Below, piece after piece: positions 24,126 to 38,890 of a stretch of 64,000 nt of DNA. The translations under genes were made by a program, and so were the position numbers. This DNA is from Vanilla planifolia (taxonomy: Eukaryota; Streptophyta; Magnoliopsida; Asparagales; Orchidaceae), in assembly GCA_023846275.1 (NCBI GenBank), contig JAIUJO010000191.1, positions 186,001-250,000 on the forward strand, in the 5' to 3' direction. The stretch's first letter is position 1, and each line of letters opens with the position of its first letter. The notes under the pieces are model-generated. The model did no database searches. It worked only from the letters and a program-made list of their open reading frames with translations, and was not told the origin of the DNA.

Positions 24126-25063
24126 CATTTTCACATTCTTTACTCGAAGCATTAGAATATGAAACATTAGAAATATATGCTCGAACTTGATAAGTTAAAA
24201 AAAAATTTTCCTCTTTAAGTGCATTGCATTGTTCGTGCTATTTAACTATTCTAAATTCATGTTTTGTACAACTTTTCTTAAGATCATCATATATATTAAT
24301 TTTTTTTATTCTTAATAACTAAATTACTAAAATAAATTGATATTTCATCACAAAATTAGAAAAGTAGACTCATGGCTAGAATTAGAAGTAGTTGATGAAA
24401 GTTTACCTTCATGATTCATCACTAAATTGAGTTTCTTCTTCCTCCTCTTCTACTTACTCTTCTTGTTCCTCTTTTTCTTGTCTTCTTTCTTTTTGTGGTT
24501 CATCTCCATCTTATCATCACCAATATCTTGACATTCATTCTAACTATACAACTTATCTAATTCTTACAACACCTCAAAATAAAATATACCCTTACACAAT
24601 TTCATAGCAATTTCTTTAGACAATGTACAAAATAAGTAATTTATTCCTTTAACCTTTAATTGAATAAAGTTATTGATGTTTTACTTTTGTCATTAAGAAG
24701 TACAAAAAAGCAAATAAAAAGAACTCACAAATTATCAGCAATCTTTTGAATAAAACTGTTAAAGGCATTTTTCGAAATAAAAAATTTTCACCATTAAATA
24801 AATAATGGAGGATGACCTAATGAATATCCTTCCCACAATGTTTCATAATTATCAATTCTGGGTTTAATTTTCCATAAACAATAATATAAAACAAGCATAT
24901 CAACAAAAGAAAGCTATTTGACAATAAAGTAAAAATAAAAAATATTAAAATTGATATTAATAATATAAAAAATTAGAAAATAATTAGAATTAATGATATA
25001 ATTAATTTTCATAAACAAATAAATGATCAACCTAGTGATTTTTCTGACTAAGTGTGGGGAACC

Positions 25064-25078
25064 CACTTTTATACCAAT
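25064..25078 (-). promoter_or_regulatory. Decayed tRNA-Met primer site of the minus-strand copia element
   Basis: On the minus strand ATTGGTATAAAAGTG directly follows the CA end of the LTR. It resembles the tRNA-Met primer site (TGGTATCAGAGC) with two or three changes. The plus-strand element has the matching relic at 46194. Confidence 0.6.
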
Positions 25079-27242
25079 TGAAGTAAAAAGTTTATGCGAA
25101 TCCCATAAGAGTGGGAAAATTATGGGTTTTAAAATAGTTTTCCTAATTTTTAGATTGTATTTATTTTTAATAATTTCTTATTAAAAATAATTTTTTGTTT
25201 GTAGAAAACTTTGATTTATAAATATATTAATTTATACTTATTATGAAAAAGAAAACTAAAAATAATAATTAAAATGGTACACTAAATTTTTGGTGATTCA
25301 ACTCAAAGTAGAACCCATGTCCACCCTAACTAAGGTTTAGAAAAACTCTACTTGTAAAACTGCTATAACTTATGATTTTTTTATGGTTCAACACTACTTA
25401 GGCTTTTATGAGTTCAACCTCAACTTGAATTTTTATAAGATCAAAGTAAACTTAGGCTTTCATAAATACAAGGCTAATAAGCCCAAAAAAAAAAACAAAA
25501 CAACAATAAGAAATAAATTTTTACAAAATGTGCATAATATTGTTATGCTTATTGATGACTATAAAAAGTTACAAAGAGCTAAAAATTTGGGAGAAAATTT
25601 AAAAAATGAAAGCTTAGGGTAATTAGGTTTAATTAGAAGAATTTAGAATTTCATATTGTCATAAGTTACAGGTGCTGTTATGAGAAATTTATGCTAATAG
25701 AATATGATATAGCCCTTCTTTAAGATCTAAAAATGTTATCCATATTTAGTAGTCATTTTATTTATAATGGTTAAGTAGTTATAAAAAATTTAGTTATTGT
25801 TATTTGAATGTATAAAAAAGTTATTTTAAAAAGTTGCTACTAAACTACTTATAAAGCTTTTCCAAACAACTTAATGCAAACCTAAAATGGTACATGTGAT
25901 AGCTACTGAAATAATTGTTAGGTAGGATGAATAGCAGCCATTGGATATGCTAAGAAGAGTTCTCCACCATCCCATCAAATGTTGACAAGGTCGATGAGTT
26001 TAGGACTATTGGATCAATGTGGATTAAATCTAGGTAATTCTATCACATAAGATGTTATTTGGATCATTGGATTAATTAGTGATAAAATTGAGTACAATCT
26101 CAACTAAAGAAATCAAATTAGATAATTCAGAGCCATATGATTATAGAATAGATTTTTCATAAGTGGTATGATAATGTTGAAGAAGATCATAATTATTAGA
26201 TATTGAGCACATATCAATCACTTATAGTGGATGAAGTAGTATTATTTGATTGACTCATCAAATGGATGGTTGCTTTGATTAAGATTACTATTTAAAGGCT
26301 GTGGCAATCACTACCATGTGATCACAAAATTGCATGATTTGACAATGTTGAGTCACTTTTGATTTTGGAAGCAAATAAGCACCAAACATTTAGACCCATA
26401 TTATTGAGTAGGAAATTGATTTGCACTTTTTAAAGATTTGCATAGGAGAATTGTGTGAGTTGAACAAGGCTAGCTCCCCCTTGTGTGCTCTAAATTTAAT
26501 CACCTAATTCATTCGTATGGTCATAAGCTTATTAGTTAATTTTTGCTCTTATGTTACCCTTGAAACAAAATATGCCCGACCACTATAGGATTTAGGACTA
26601 CAACAAACAAAGATCAAGACTCATCCTGCCTTTCTTCAAATCATTGGTCCTTACATATTACGAAAGCCCGTTAGCCTTGCTCGACCCAAGAACTTAGCAT
26701 TTGAGTATAGCTTGGGATGTGGCATAATTTTATTTTAATTATGAAAAATTTAACATAATTATCTTTTTGTTTTAATCAAGGTTTAATAATCAACCTAACA
26801 AAAAATTTCGTAACGATACTTAAGAAAAATTTAACCAAGGAAGGAATGGTTTAAAAATAAACTTTTATGTTCATTAAATCAATGAATCATTTAAGTAGGA
26901 TTTGAACCAAGAAAAGAATGATTGAAAAAAAGAATCCTATACACTTTTTAAACGAGAACATTATTAAACCATCAGATAGTTTCAGCTAAGATTTCAAAGT
27001 GAGATGAATTAATATCTGCCTTATAATCAACAAAGTAACATTCTATTTCATAAAAAAGAAAACCTTTTCAAATATGATGTGCATGTATTTAATCCTTAAA
27101 TCTTGTTAAGCACTCTAAAGTATCTTGAAGACTACTAGTTCATCTTTAAAAGTGCATGCTTGTTTTGTTAAATGTAAATCTATTTCACACTATATAGGCC
27201 CATTAAAAAGTTAAATATTTAAGGTTTAACTCATTAAACACA
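25079..27242 (-). repeat. Copia LTR, minus orientation, inverted copy of 44173-46193
   Basis: The reverse complement aligns along its whole length with 44173-46193. Examples are the start (TGTTTAATGAGTTAAAC versus TATTTAATGAGTCAAAC), a GTCCACCCT(A/C)A(A/C)T segment and the CCAATTGAAG end. The two are clearly diverged. The open frame at 25383-25622 lies inside this LTR and shows no domain. The outer end is placed by homology and may be off by a few tens of bases. Confidence 0.75.
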
Positions 27243-30200
27243 AGAATGACCCAAAAAAATAATACTTTATATTAATAAAAACTTGTAAAAATATTTTTAA
27301 CAAGATTACAAGAAACAAATAGTGACTAACAACAATTTTTATCATTAAATAATAGGTATTGATTAATTAAAAAGAGAATGGGAGATAGATTATGTGGTAG
27401 ATTCTAATGGAGAAAGGAGAGTAAAGAAAAAATCATAAATAAAGAATAATCAAGGGAATACAAGTGAATGGAAGAAAGTTAGATTTGTAGAGATAATGGA
27501 AGATAAATAGATAATAAAGAGAATATAATATAGAGTAGGAGTGAATGGAAGAGTGAGAAAGAAAGAGAAAAATATAAGGAAAGTCAATTATATAGTGATG
27601 AGAAAAATTTAGAAAAAGAGGGGGTAAATGAAATGTGAGAAGATCAAATTGAAAGAGATGCAAAGTGAGATAAAATTGATGATACAAAGAACAGATAGAT
27701 AAAAAGATTATAGGAGTGATGGAGTGAAAGACACAAATAAAGAGAAAGTAGAGAGACTCTTAAATAGAGATAAGATGGAGAGCGATGGAGGAAGTTGAAG
27801 GATAAGAGAAGATGGAGATCAAAATGAGGAATATAGAAGATGAGGAGAATAAGGACATAGTGAGAGAAAAAGGAAGACTTAAAGCAAGATAAAGAAGAGT
27901 GAGAAGGGAAAGATACTATTATGAAAGGTAAATAAAAGACAGAATAATGATAAATTGAAATAAGGAAGTGTGTGTGAGAGTATAAGACAGATGGACTTGA
28001 GAGACAAGTAGAGAGGGTAGAGAGATGATGGGACAATGATTGGTAGATAGATAAGGATAGAGAAAAAAAGGGTAACAAATAAAGACAATGCAAAACATAG
28101 AGAGGCAAGTGAAAGCTTGCATGAGATAAAAAAAAGAAATTGTGGGAAGTGTTAAAGTTAAGAGAGAAATTTGTGAGAGCTATGATTGATAGAAGAAATT
28201 AAGGAAAGGATAAGACAAGGACAAAGTCGTGAAAGAATGTACAATGTTCAATAGAGAAGACAAGTCAAAAAAGAGTATGAGATGGCAAGAATGAGTTAAA
28301 AAAGTGGTATGAGAAAAGAGAGAAGAAATGGATAAGAAAAAGATGGCCATATAAAGGAGAATATGATTGATTGATTTGTAGATTGAGAGGAGATAAAAAT
28401 AAATTAGATGTGAAGGAGATTAATGAGTAATAGAGAAAAGGAAAGGCATTTTGAAAGATTTTTATTTAAAAAATCAGATACAAATAGGACTAAGAGAGAG
28501 ATAGACACATAGACGAAGAGAAAGAAGAGCAAATGAATGGTGATAGCTTTAAGAAGAGAGACACAACAAATAATATAGAGTCCAAGAAGAGAGAGATAAG
28601 AAATAAAGAAAGAATAAGTGATGAAGTCAGAAGAGCAACAACAAAAAAAATTAATAGAAATAGAAGATAGAGGCTACGAAGGAATGTTGGAGAGAGGCAC
28701 AAATGTTTTCTAAGAGAAAAAAATGTAGGAGTGAGAGAACTAATGGATAAAAGGAATATATAAACAGAATGAGAGAATGCTTATTCATAAATCTTTGAAA
28801 TTACTTGTTATTGTCGTAAAAACAATAATTTTCTATAAGAACAACTTTTAACCATTTTGTTTAACAATTATAATAATTATTAATTACATTTATAGTTCTT
28901 AAGAATAACTTTTATTAATTATGAATAATTGTTATACTAATATTTATAATTATTATTCTTTCAATCTTAAATGCCTCGTAGAAATTAAAGTTATTTAGTT
29001 TTTGAATAATTCTTATTAATTGTACTTAATATTTCATAATAATTTAAATAAATTACCATAAATTTTCAAATTAATAATTAAATATTTATTACCATAATTA
29101 TAACTTTAATTTAAAAGACCTTTTTCTTAAACAATTACCACTTATATTGAAAATGTTGAATTAATATAATTAATGGCAATACTAATTAATTACTTATAAT
29201 AATATTTGAAGAATTAGTGATAAGAACAATTATTAGAAAAACTACTGGACGTAACTATTAAAAATTGCTCTAATGATAATTTAATTATAAAAATATTATT
29301 TTCTTTTTAATTATAATGTTAATAATCTTGGAAAATAGTTAATGTCAATAATTACTAGCATTCCTTTTATTTCATGATGAATGTTTTAGTTGATTCTTAT
29401 AATTATGAAAATTATTCTTAAGAATAATATGAATAAAATAAAAAAATAAATTTCATTAATTCTTAAATTTTAGTAAAACAACTACAAAAAACTATTTATG
29501 GAAAATCACAAAATAACTAATAAAATTTTTTTGTTCTTTTTTTTTTTAATATTTAAAAAAAGATTATTATTTCGACAATAAAAAATATTTTATCAATTAA
29601 TCATTTAATTATTTAATTATAAAGCAAATAATTAATAATATGTTTCTTATCTAGTTTTATTTTGTTCATATTGTAAAAACATTAATGTGATTGAGAAATT
29701 AATATTATGAAGGAGTAATTATTAAAAATAGGATTAAAAAGAAAAAGTCTTTGAACAAGTAGAGCACAAAAATGAACATGAAGAAAACAATAATAATACG
29801 AAGAAAAACAATAAAACAAGGTAATAAGATAAAGAAAAAATGAATGTAGAACTTTTCAAAGATAATTACAAGAATACGATGAATTAGAAGAAGAAATATA
29901 CCAAGAAGAGTAAACAAAAATGAATAGTTAATATAACTAAATATAAATGTTTCTCCAAACTTAATAATAACAACAATAAATGATTCATTATTTTTTTAAT
30001 GTTTCTCAATAATATATATTTTTATTAAATTTTTATAATAGTAGTTATTTTTAATGTTTTGTTAACACTATGAATAATTTTAAAAAATAATTCATGCTAA
30101 TAATTTAAGAAAATTGTAATAAAGCATTGTCATAAGTATTGTTATACATTAATTTATTTTATTTTAATTTTTAATTATAATTAGTTTAATAAAGTATTTT

Positions 30201-32820
30201 ATTCATTATGCCTATTTCTATTTATAATTATTTTTATTATAATATTAAATCTAATTTGTAATTTACCATCATCATAATTACAAGCAATTTCGATAACTAT
30301 TAACAATTACTAAAACTTTTCTTATTTCATAAGAATAAGAATTAATAATTTTTATTTTTATTTTACTAATTTTAATATTTTAATCACATTATTCTTCTTT
30401 TGATTTGTCTCATGTTTTATATTCCTTTTTTAAATTCTCTTCCAAAATAAGACATTGAAGATCGACATACAAAGAATAATTAAAAAGGAAAGAGAGAAAT
30501 AAAGAACAAATAAAAATTTCAATGGGATGAGATAAAAAAAATTTAGAATGTGTCGATAAAAACAAATAGATAGACGTAGAGAAAGGAGATAAGTAATGGT
30601 GGGTGATGAATAGAAAGAGGAATGATGCATGACAAAGTCAAAGTGCTAATGAGAGAGAGTGAAAGATATAAGAGATTTATATAATAAGATAAGAGAGCAA
30701 GAGACAAAAAAATAAGAGAAAAAATAGAATGAAAGAGAGTTAGGATTGAGCTAAAACAAGAAAGTGGTAATTATTAGGAGAGAAAGGGAAAAGAGAAGTT
30801 TGAAGCATCAAGTCATGGAAAAGGATAGTGGAGTGATAAGTAGGAGATGAGGAAAGATGAGTAAGTTGAGATAAAATAATTTCAAAAGGATGCTAGTAAA
30901 AGGGAGTTCAGGAGAGAGTAATAAAATGGATAATAATGATGAGTGTATTAGAGATGGAAAGAAATAACAAAGATTTGGTGTAGAGTGATAGAGAAAAAAT
31001 AGAAAGGGAGAGTTAGAAATAAGAAAAATTAAATAAAGAATAGAATCAGATAAAAGAGTGGAGGGAAGAGAGTAGGTTAAGGATTGATGAGATAAAGAAT
31101 GAGAAAGAGAATGTTTAGTAAGAAGTAAAAGAGAAAATATAGGCAAAGAGAGATATAGAGGGGGATAAAGTGCAAAGTGAAATAGAAAAAATAAAAGAGA
31201 GAGAGAGAGATAGTTAAAAAGGAGAGATTCTTAGTAAAAAAGGAATTTAGTCATTAAGACATGAATAGATAGTGAAGGTGTAAAAAGGAGAGGCATAGAG
31301 ATAGATGAGAAAAAAATGGTAAGGATAGAGAAGAGAGAGAATTAAAGAGATCATGATGTGTGATAAATTATTGAAACGAAATAAAGAGTGTGAAAAAAGG
31401 AAGGCATGTTGATGAAAAGATAATGTATGAAAGAGAAGAGACATGATTACATGGACAACAAGAAAGATAAACGAAGAGGGATATAGAGTAAAAAGGAGAA
31501 CATAAATAAATACTCATGAAGAATGAAAATTGAGAGCAGAGGAGAGATATAATAGAAGATAGATGAAAAAAAGAAAGAGGGAAGGAAAAATAGGGTTGAT
31601 AAGATGAATAGTAAGAGAAATAAAGAAAGGAGATAGGAGGAGAGAAGTGGGTGATAAAATGTTGAAATAAATTATGCAGGAGATAGAATAGTGATGGTTA
31701 CAAATCATAAACGGATATGGAGAGCAAGAGATGATAAGAATGAGATAGATGTAATTAGAGAGAAGAGAAAAAGGAGGATAGATTGATAAAAAATAAAGGG
31801 AGATATAATAGAATGAGAAATAATGAGTGGAAGAGGTGATTTAGATTAGAGCTAAAGTAGTAAATAGATAAGAGTGAGTGCAGAGTCATCAACGGAATGA
31901 TAGACAAAGATAACAAATGAGACTAATACAAATAGATAGAGGAGGTAAAGTGAAAAATAAATATATAAGGAAAGGCAAAGTGTAATATATAGCATAAGAG
32001 ATAGAGATAAATGTAGAATGAGACATACGAAGGTAAGCAATGTGATTAATTGATAAGAATAAGAGAAGACAAAGAAAGATATAGATGAAAGGAAAAAAAA
32101 GAAGAGTAAGAAAGAAAGGTTAAAACAGTAGGAGAGAGTAGATGGAGACTATGACAATGATTGTCATAGAGATAGACCTTATAGATGGAAACATAATCAA
32201 ACAAAGAGAAAAAGCATAAGAGGAAAAAACTTATATAAATTGAAAGGAACTTCGATAGAGAGATAAAGAGAAAGAGTGAATGGGATGGAGATATAAGAAA
32301 TAAAGATATAATAAAGAGAGAGAAAATAGATGAAACAAAAGGGAGTGAAAAGAGATAATAAGAGAGATAAGTATAGAAACAGAGAGATATAGATTGCAAA
32401 GAATGAAAAGGGAGTGAACATTGATAGAAAGAGCATAAATAGATAAAGTTGAAATAGAAAAAATTATAAATACTAATACAGATGGAGAAATTTAAAGAGG
32501 ATAAAAACTACAAATAAAATAAATGATAAAAAACTAAATGGTGAATGATAGAAAGGAAGAGAAGTTGAGGGAATTAGAGGGAGAGGGGTGTAAGTGAGAG
32601 AATTCAACTAAAGAAAATGAATGGGGCAAAAGAAGACTATGCTAATAGACAGATGGCAAAGAAAAAGTGAAATAAAATAAGGAAGTGCTTACAAACATTA
32701 AGAAGGTAGGGAAAAAGGAGAGAAGAGATAAAAGGGAAAAGAAAAAAGAGATAGAAAAGTTTGAGTGAAAAATGAAGAGATTGAGATTGAGAGGCTAAGT
32801 TGGAGAGAGGCAAACGACAA
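27243..32820. repeat. Long-period tandem repeat, unit A (about 5.6 kb)
   Basis: Order: short AT spacer (27243-27370), purine block P2 (27371-28785), AT block (28786-30430), purine block P1 (30431-32820). Shared anchors are CTTGT in the spacer at 27282, CTTTCAA at 28958, ACAAGAAT in an A-rich island near 29867 and GACTATGACAATG at 32147. Each is found again 5.6-5.9 kb downstream for the first three and 6.05 kb for the last, in the same order. Minus-strand frames rich in Ser, Leu, Phe and Tyr (for example 27644-28108) follow from base composition and are not genes. No known transposon hallmark is seen. Confidence 0.72.
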
Positions 32821-35800
32821 ATTATGAAATAATAATTTATAAGACTAAGATCTTGTTATAAATATAGTTCATAATATTATAAGAAATAATTATGATGATT
32901 AATAATATCTATCATTAAATAGTAAATATTTATTATTAAATAAGAGAGGGAGAGATAAGTTATGAAGGTATAGAGAGAGATGTAGAGAAATAAATGATAG
33001 ATAAAGAGACAGAGAGAATACAAGTTAAAGAAAGAAAGTGAGATTCGTAGAGATAAAGGGAGAGAACGAAAGAGTGAGAAATTAAAAGACAAAAAATTAA
33101 GTATAATGAATTAGAGAGTGAAGATTAAAAGAGAGGAATGTGGAGATAAGAGAATAGAGAAGAGATAAAATATAAAGATTATTAAAGCATGAGATACAAT
33201 AAGTTACAAAGAGAGGAGATAGATAAATAATGTAAGGGAATGCCAAATTCAATGACACAATCAAAGGGAAAGGTGAGAGATACTAAAAAAGAGAGAAGGT
33301 GGAGTGCTATCAAGGAAGTTGCAAGAAGGTGGAAGAGGGATATGTTCATGGGGCCTAAAGAAGTAGAAGCAAACATGGAGATAGTGAGAGAAAAAGAAAG
33401 ACAAAGAGAGATAAAGAAGACTAAGAAAAGAAAGATATAGCTATAATAGATAGATAAAAGAGAGATGAGTGATAGATTAAAAATAAGATGTCAATGTGAC
33501 CATAAAAAAGAGATGGCCTAGAGAAATAGTAAAAAAGGATAGAGGGATATTGGTAGAATGTTAAAGAGATGGAAAAAGAGCAACAAAAACGCCATATGTC
33601 ATACAGATGGAAACAAATAGAGGGAATGAGAATGATAGAGAGGCAAGTGAGAGTGTGTACAAGGTATCAAAAGAAAGTGAAAAAAGTGAGAAATTAGGGA
33701 GAGAAATAGAAGAAAAAATAATGAAAGAAGGAGAGATAAAGAGAAAAGATTATGGAGAGGATAAAGGTACAAAGATATGAGAAAAATAGAAAGAGACCTA
33801 GTGCAAAGTTGTAAACAAAACTCCAAGCTCAAAAAAGAACTAGAGATATAAAAAATGAGATAAAAAAAGGAGATGTGAAAAGAGAGAAAAAGCAACAAAG
33901 AAGAGGAGAGAGAGAAGTATTGACTAATATGTAGTTTTAGTGGAGGCAAAAAGATACAGATGTGAGAGAGACTGATGTGTCATAGAGAAATAAAGGTTAA
34001 TAGAGATTATAATTAATTGAGAGAAGGAGAAACATGACAAAGTGAGAGAAAAATAAAAAGACAATGGTGGTGGCAAAGATAAAAAGAAAGAGATAGTATT
34101 AGAAAAGGACACACATCAATGATTGAGAGGCAAAAGATAGAAAAGAAATAAAGAAAAAAAAGTGGAAAAGAGGGAGTAGAGCAAGAAAGAAAGAAAGAAA
34201 ATTGTGGGGGATAATGAGAGAAATTACAATAAAGATTGGGATATAATGAGGTAGAAAATTTTTGTGAGAGAAAAAAGATAGTTGCAAGAGAAACTGTTGT
34301 GGATAAAAGAACATAATTAGAGACAAAATAAAGTCAGAGAGAAAAAGAGAGGATGAGCAAGAAGAATACATTAATAATAAAAAATACTGATATAATTGTG
34401 AGGAGAAAATATTAAAAATTTATTTTTTTCAATGTAATTATTCAAAACTCTTTAAAATTATTAATTTTTTTGATAGTATAGAAAATAATTATAAATGAGA
34501 ATATCAATCATATCAATGTTTTTTTAGTAATTATAACAATTATTAATTACCATTATAGAAATTTACAATAATTTCTATTAATGATCAATAATTATGATTT
34601 TAAATCATGTATATTGTATCCTTTCAATTTAAATTTCCAATCAGGAATTTTAGTTAATATGTTAAGAATAAGTCTAGTTAATGTTTCTTTTTAATTAAAA
34701 CAGCATTACAAATTATAATTAATTATTAACTCATATTTAAATATTTACCACAATAATTAATTTTAAAATTTAATAAATATTTTGATCTTAAATAAATCTT
34801 TCTTATTTCTATAGCTATTTATAAAATATATGAGTTTTTGTCAATAATAGTTAATTATTGTTTATAATAGTTAAAAAATTAGAGGGAAGAATAATCATTA
34901 CTAATAATATTAACAAAAACTAACTAAAATTGGCATAATTATCATTTAACAATTAAAATATTTTTCACCATGTCAACTATAATTCTAATTTTCGTAGATA
35001 AATAATTAATAAGTATTTATATCTACAATTACTCTTATTATTATTTTTATGTTAAAAAATTGTTTTTTTAAAATGAATAATTCATAATTACTAAGTATAT
35101 AAAAGTCATTATACTCTTCATAAGTTTTATTATTGAATCTTATAATTATGAAAATTAATTTCTAATAATAAAAAGACCAATAGCAAAATAAAAAACTTTA
35201 TTATTTATTAAATTGTAATACAATGATAAATAATTTTAGTCTATGACTAATTATAATGTAATTCATTACGAATTTTGCTTCTTTTTTTTATCAATTTTTT
35301 AAAAGGCATTACTATTATTAAATTAAGAAACAACGAAAAATTATTTTCAATAATCAGAAGATTTATAAGACCATGGATACTTTTATATCTTAATGTTATC
35401 TTATTCTTAGAAATAATTGATTGTGTTAAATAGTTTATAAATATGTCTAACTAATTATTAAATAAAACTGATAATTTATATCAATTATAAAATTGATAGA
35501 ATAATTAATTATATTTTATTTTTTAAACATTTTATTATCTGTAAATTCTTAAAACAACAATGTGGTAAAGAAAAATAAAACAATTAATAAATAGTAAATA
35601 TAAAATGATGATTAACAAGAAGAAAAATAAGAAAACATACAATAGTGAAGTAAACAAGAAGAATACCATAATAGCACAAAAAATAGGAATACAAGAATAA
35701 AATAAATTATAGAATAAAAAGACTACAAAAAGTTTCAAAAATCAGTACAAGAATAAAAAGAACTAGATGAAATAAATGAAGTGAAATAAGAAGAAAAGTA

Positions 35801-38800
35801 ATAGAACGTTGACTAATAAGAAAATTGCTAATTAATAGAAGCAAATATGAGATATTATTTAAAGTTATTAATGATAATATTTATGAATATAATTATATCT
35901 TTTATTACAATTCTTTATAGCTATTAATAAGAAATATTATGAAATTTTCGTTAAAGTTATTATTAGATATAATTTTTATGAATATCATAATATTTTCTTT
36001 CTAAATTTTGTAATATTATTTTTTAATAATTCATGTAATTATAGTTATGTTCACCTTTATATTTCTAATATTAACAATTAAGACTAATAATTCTTATTAA
36101 TAATATAATAGTACTTCAAATAGTTATGCTATAATTATCTTAAAAAATTAATTATTTTAAAATGCTTTCACATTATAAACACCATAATAAAGTTTTTATT
36201 AATTAAATTTAAAACAAACATATACATTTACGAAAATATATTATTATTATTTAAGAAAATTAATACATTTATTCCAATTTGTAACAAAACTTTATTTTAT
36301 TGGTAAATGTAATTTATAATTACTCTTCGAAATTACTTGTAATTTTGGTAACTAATAAGAGTTATTAAAATTTTTCTCATTAAAATAAAATAATAAGAAA
36401 TCATTCTTATTTTTTTATTTTCTTACTTTTAATTATTTTAATCATATTATTTTTCTTTTTTTTTGATAAGAGTTATTTTTCTTTTGCTTGAAAAAAGTGG
36501 ACTTGGAATTTATATAGATAAATAAGAAAAGAGAAGACTAATAGAAAAGAGAAATAATAATGCGAGATAGATAATAAGTAAGAATAATTAAAGTGAGAGA
36601 GGGATATAAGATAATTATGTAAGGAGATTGGAGGAGAATAAAGAGAAAAAGGAAATAAAAGAGGAAAGGTAGAGAAAGGGAGAAAAGTTGAGCAAAAAAG
36701 AGGTAATCACTTAGACTCATAAAAAGGTAAAAAAGGTAGTAGGAATCACAATTGTTTAGAATAAGAAGGTGAAGTGATATTAAGGAGATAAGGGAAGAAA
36801 GTGAGATGAGAGAGAATAACTTAAGATGAGAGCTAAGCATAGAGATATAGTGTAGCAAAATTCAAGACAAAAGAGAAACTTGGAAGGAGAGTATAAGAGA
36901 AAGAAAATTAAGAGACAAAAATGTGATGGACAGAGTAGAGAGATAAAGAATCTAATGTAGATGAGATAGAAATCAAAGGAAATATAAAGAGAAGAGAATG
37001 TAAGATAATAGAAAAGAAATAGCTAGGAAAGATTTATTGGAGAGAGTGGGAAGGTGAGTGTGAAAGAGAATGAGAAAGAAAAAAGATAATAGAGTATAGA
37101 ATTGAGTAAGTAAGAGAGTGTACAAAAGGCCAAAAATGAAAAAGAAAAAAAAGAGAGTTAGCATGATAAGAGAGAAGTGAAATTAGAAAGGAGATTCAAA
37201 GGGAGAGAGAAAGTAAAGTGAAATATAGAATGTGTGAGAGAGGTTAAATGATAAAGAAAAAAATCAGTTAAAACTAGATTCTTAATAAGAGGGAAGGCAA
37301 TTAGAGATGGAGACAAGAAGTGATAATAATGGTATAAGAAAGTTAGGCATAGAGATAAGTGAGAGAAAAAATAATTGATGAAGCAAGATCGATAGGAGAG
37401 AAAAGATAAGGAGATGGAGATGTGAGATAAATAAAAGAAAGGGTATAGAGTGTGAAAAAATGCAAGGTAATGTGATGAAAATTGAGTGAAAGAGAAAAGA
37501 GACAAAGAGGGAAAGAGGAACAACAAGAAAGAGATAAATAAAAAGGGCATAAAGATAGATAGAGAGACAAAAAAATAGAGACAAGAAGAAATAGAGGCAA
37601 AAGAGAGCATAAGAGATGTAAGAGTTGAGATTGAAGAAACAGAGTAAGTGAGAAGAAATAATAGGACAAAAAAGAATGATAATAAAGGAAATAACTAAGA
37701 GGGAGTGACAGGGAGTTGAGAGAAATTATGAAGAAGATAGAACAATGGTGAGTAAGAAAGACGAAGAGAGATGAATAGCAACAAAAAGTTGGACTCAGAT
37801 TGATGTTATCAAAGAGAAAAGAAAAGGGAGGATAAACTTAGAAAGAATGCACAAAGATATAGCAAAATAAGATAGAATTAATGAATGAAAATGAGATTAA
37901 CATAAGGGAGAAAGAGATGAGGAGGTGAGGGAGAGAGGAGTCGTCAAGAGAAAGTAAGACAGAGATGAAGAATAAGACTAACGAAGGGAAAAAAGATGAA
38001 AAGTTGGTAATAATTAAATAAGAAAAGGTAAAGTATAGAACATAACATAAGAGATCGTGATAAAGATAGGAAGAGCTATGTAAACATAAATAATAAGAGA
38101 AGAAAAAGTAATAGGAGAGATAAAAATATGTAGAAGAAAATGGAAGCGAGAGATAATAACAAAAAAAGAGAGATAATTAATGGTAAAAGGAGATAGAGAC
38201 TATGAAAAAATGAAATAAAGAGCAACCATATTTATTGAGACATAAAAATCCCTTAAACAATAGTGACAGTAGGATAAATTGATATGAAGTTAACATTACT
38301 TAAAAAGAGATAGAAAGAGTGTGTAAAAAGAAAGTGAGAAAATTAAGAGAAGCCAGAAAAAAGAAAGAAAATGAATGAGGTAGAAATGAGGGATAGATGA
38401 TGGAGTGAAGAAAGAGAAGGGAGATAAAAGAAAAGATACAGAAAAGAGATAATCAGAGTGATTGATTCATAAATAAGAGATATGAGTCTAAGAAAGATAA
38501 ATAGACAAAAAGGAGAGAAAGGAAGAGAGATTTATAAGACATATAGAGATAAAAGAAGAGATTAAATATAGACAAGGAGATAGATGGAGAAGAATAAGGA
38601 GATAAAAAATAAAAAGTAAAAATGGCAAAAAGTCAGAGTGAAAATGATTGAGAAGAGGAGAAATAAAGGCAACAAGATGGAAAGAAGAGTGAGAATTTTT
38701 ATTAATAGTAAATGAAAGATACAATAGAAGACTTTGGTTAACCAGGATTGATAAAGGAAGAGAGAATTAGGATGAGAAAGATCCTTGAAAAGTTGAGAAA

Positions 38801-38890
38801 AATGATTGAAAATGAGAGTACTTAAAAAAGAGAAAGAAAGAGGATAAGGATGCAAGGGAGAAAGGTGAAGAATGAGAGATTAAGATGCTG
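32821..38890. repeat. Long-period tandem repeat, unit B (about 6.1 kb)
   Basis: Spacer 32821-32945 (AGATCT at 32848), P2 32946-34370, AT block 34371-36500 (CTTTCAA at 34621; GTACAAGAATAAAA at 35745), P1 36501-38890 (GACTATGAAAAAATG at 38198). All anchors recur about 6.04-6.10 kb downstream in unit C, except the last, which recurs at 5.16 kb. Composition switches sharply at each block border. The frames at 33240-33440 (plus, Lys/Arg-rich) and on the minus strand are low complexity and are not called. Confidence 0.75.

Larger units (their letters stand above)
22000..25078 (-). pseudogene. SIRE-like Ty1/copia internal region, heavily decayed, minus strand
   Basis: Reading leftward from the LTR there is a degenerate primer site. 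A Gag start motif follows at 24781-24814 (H-P-P-L-F then, after a 4-base insertion, N-G-E-N-F), the conserved N-terminal motif of SIRE-type Gag. Further on are a LFCTLSKE-like segment (about 24610-24650), a Glu-rich acidic stretch at about 24412-24500 and a charged coiled-coil-like segment (ALKLENGRLTEEN) that is duplicated. The acidic stretch has a counterpart in the plus-strand element at 47370-47400. Stops and shifts occur throughout and no reading frame survives. I assign nothing firm to 22000-22700, though weak similarity to the linker between integrase and RT is possible. The 3' LTR is missing. Confidence 0.6.

Noticed and set aside
33240-33440. 66-residue Lys/Glu/Arg-rich plus frame as a small nuclear protein gene
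   Set aside because: It lies in a purine-rich block where such composition is automatic, and no equivalent is evident at the matching position of the neighbouring unit.
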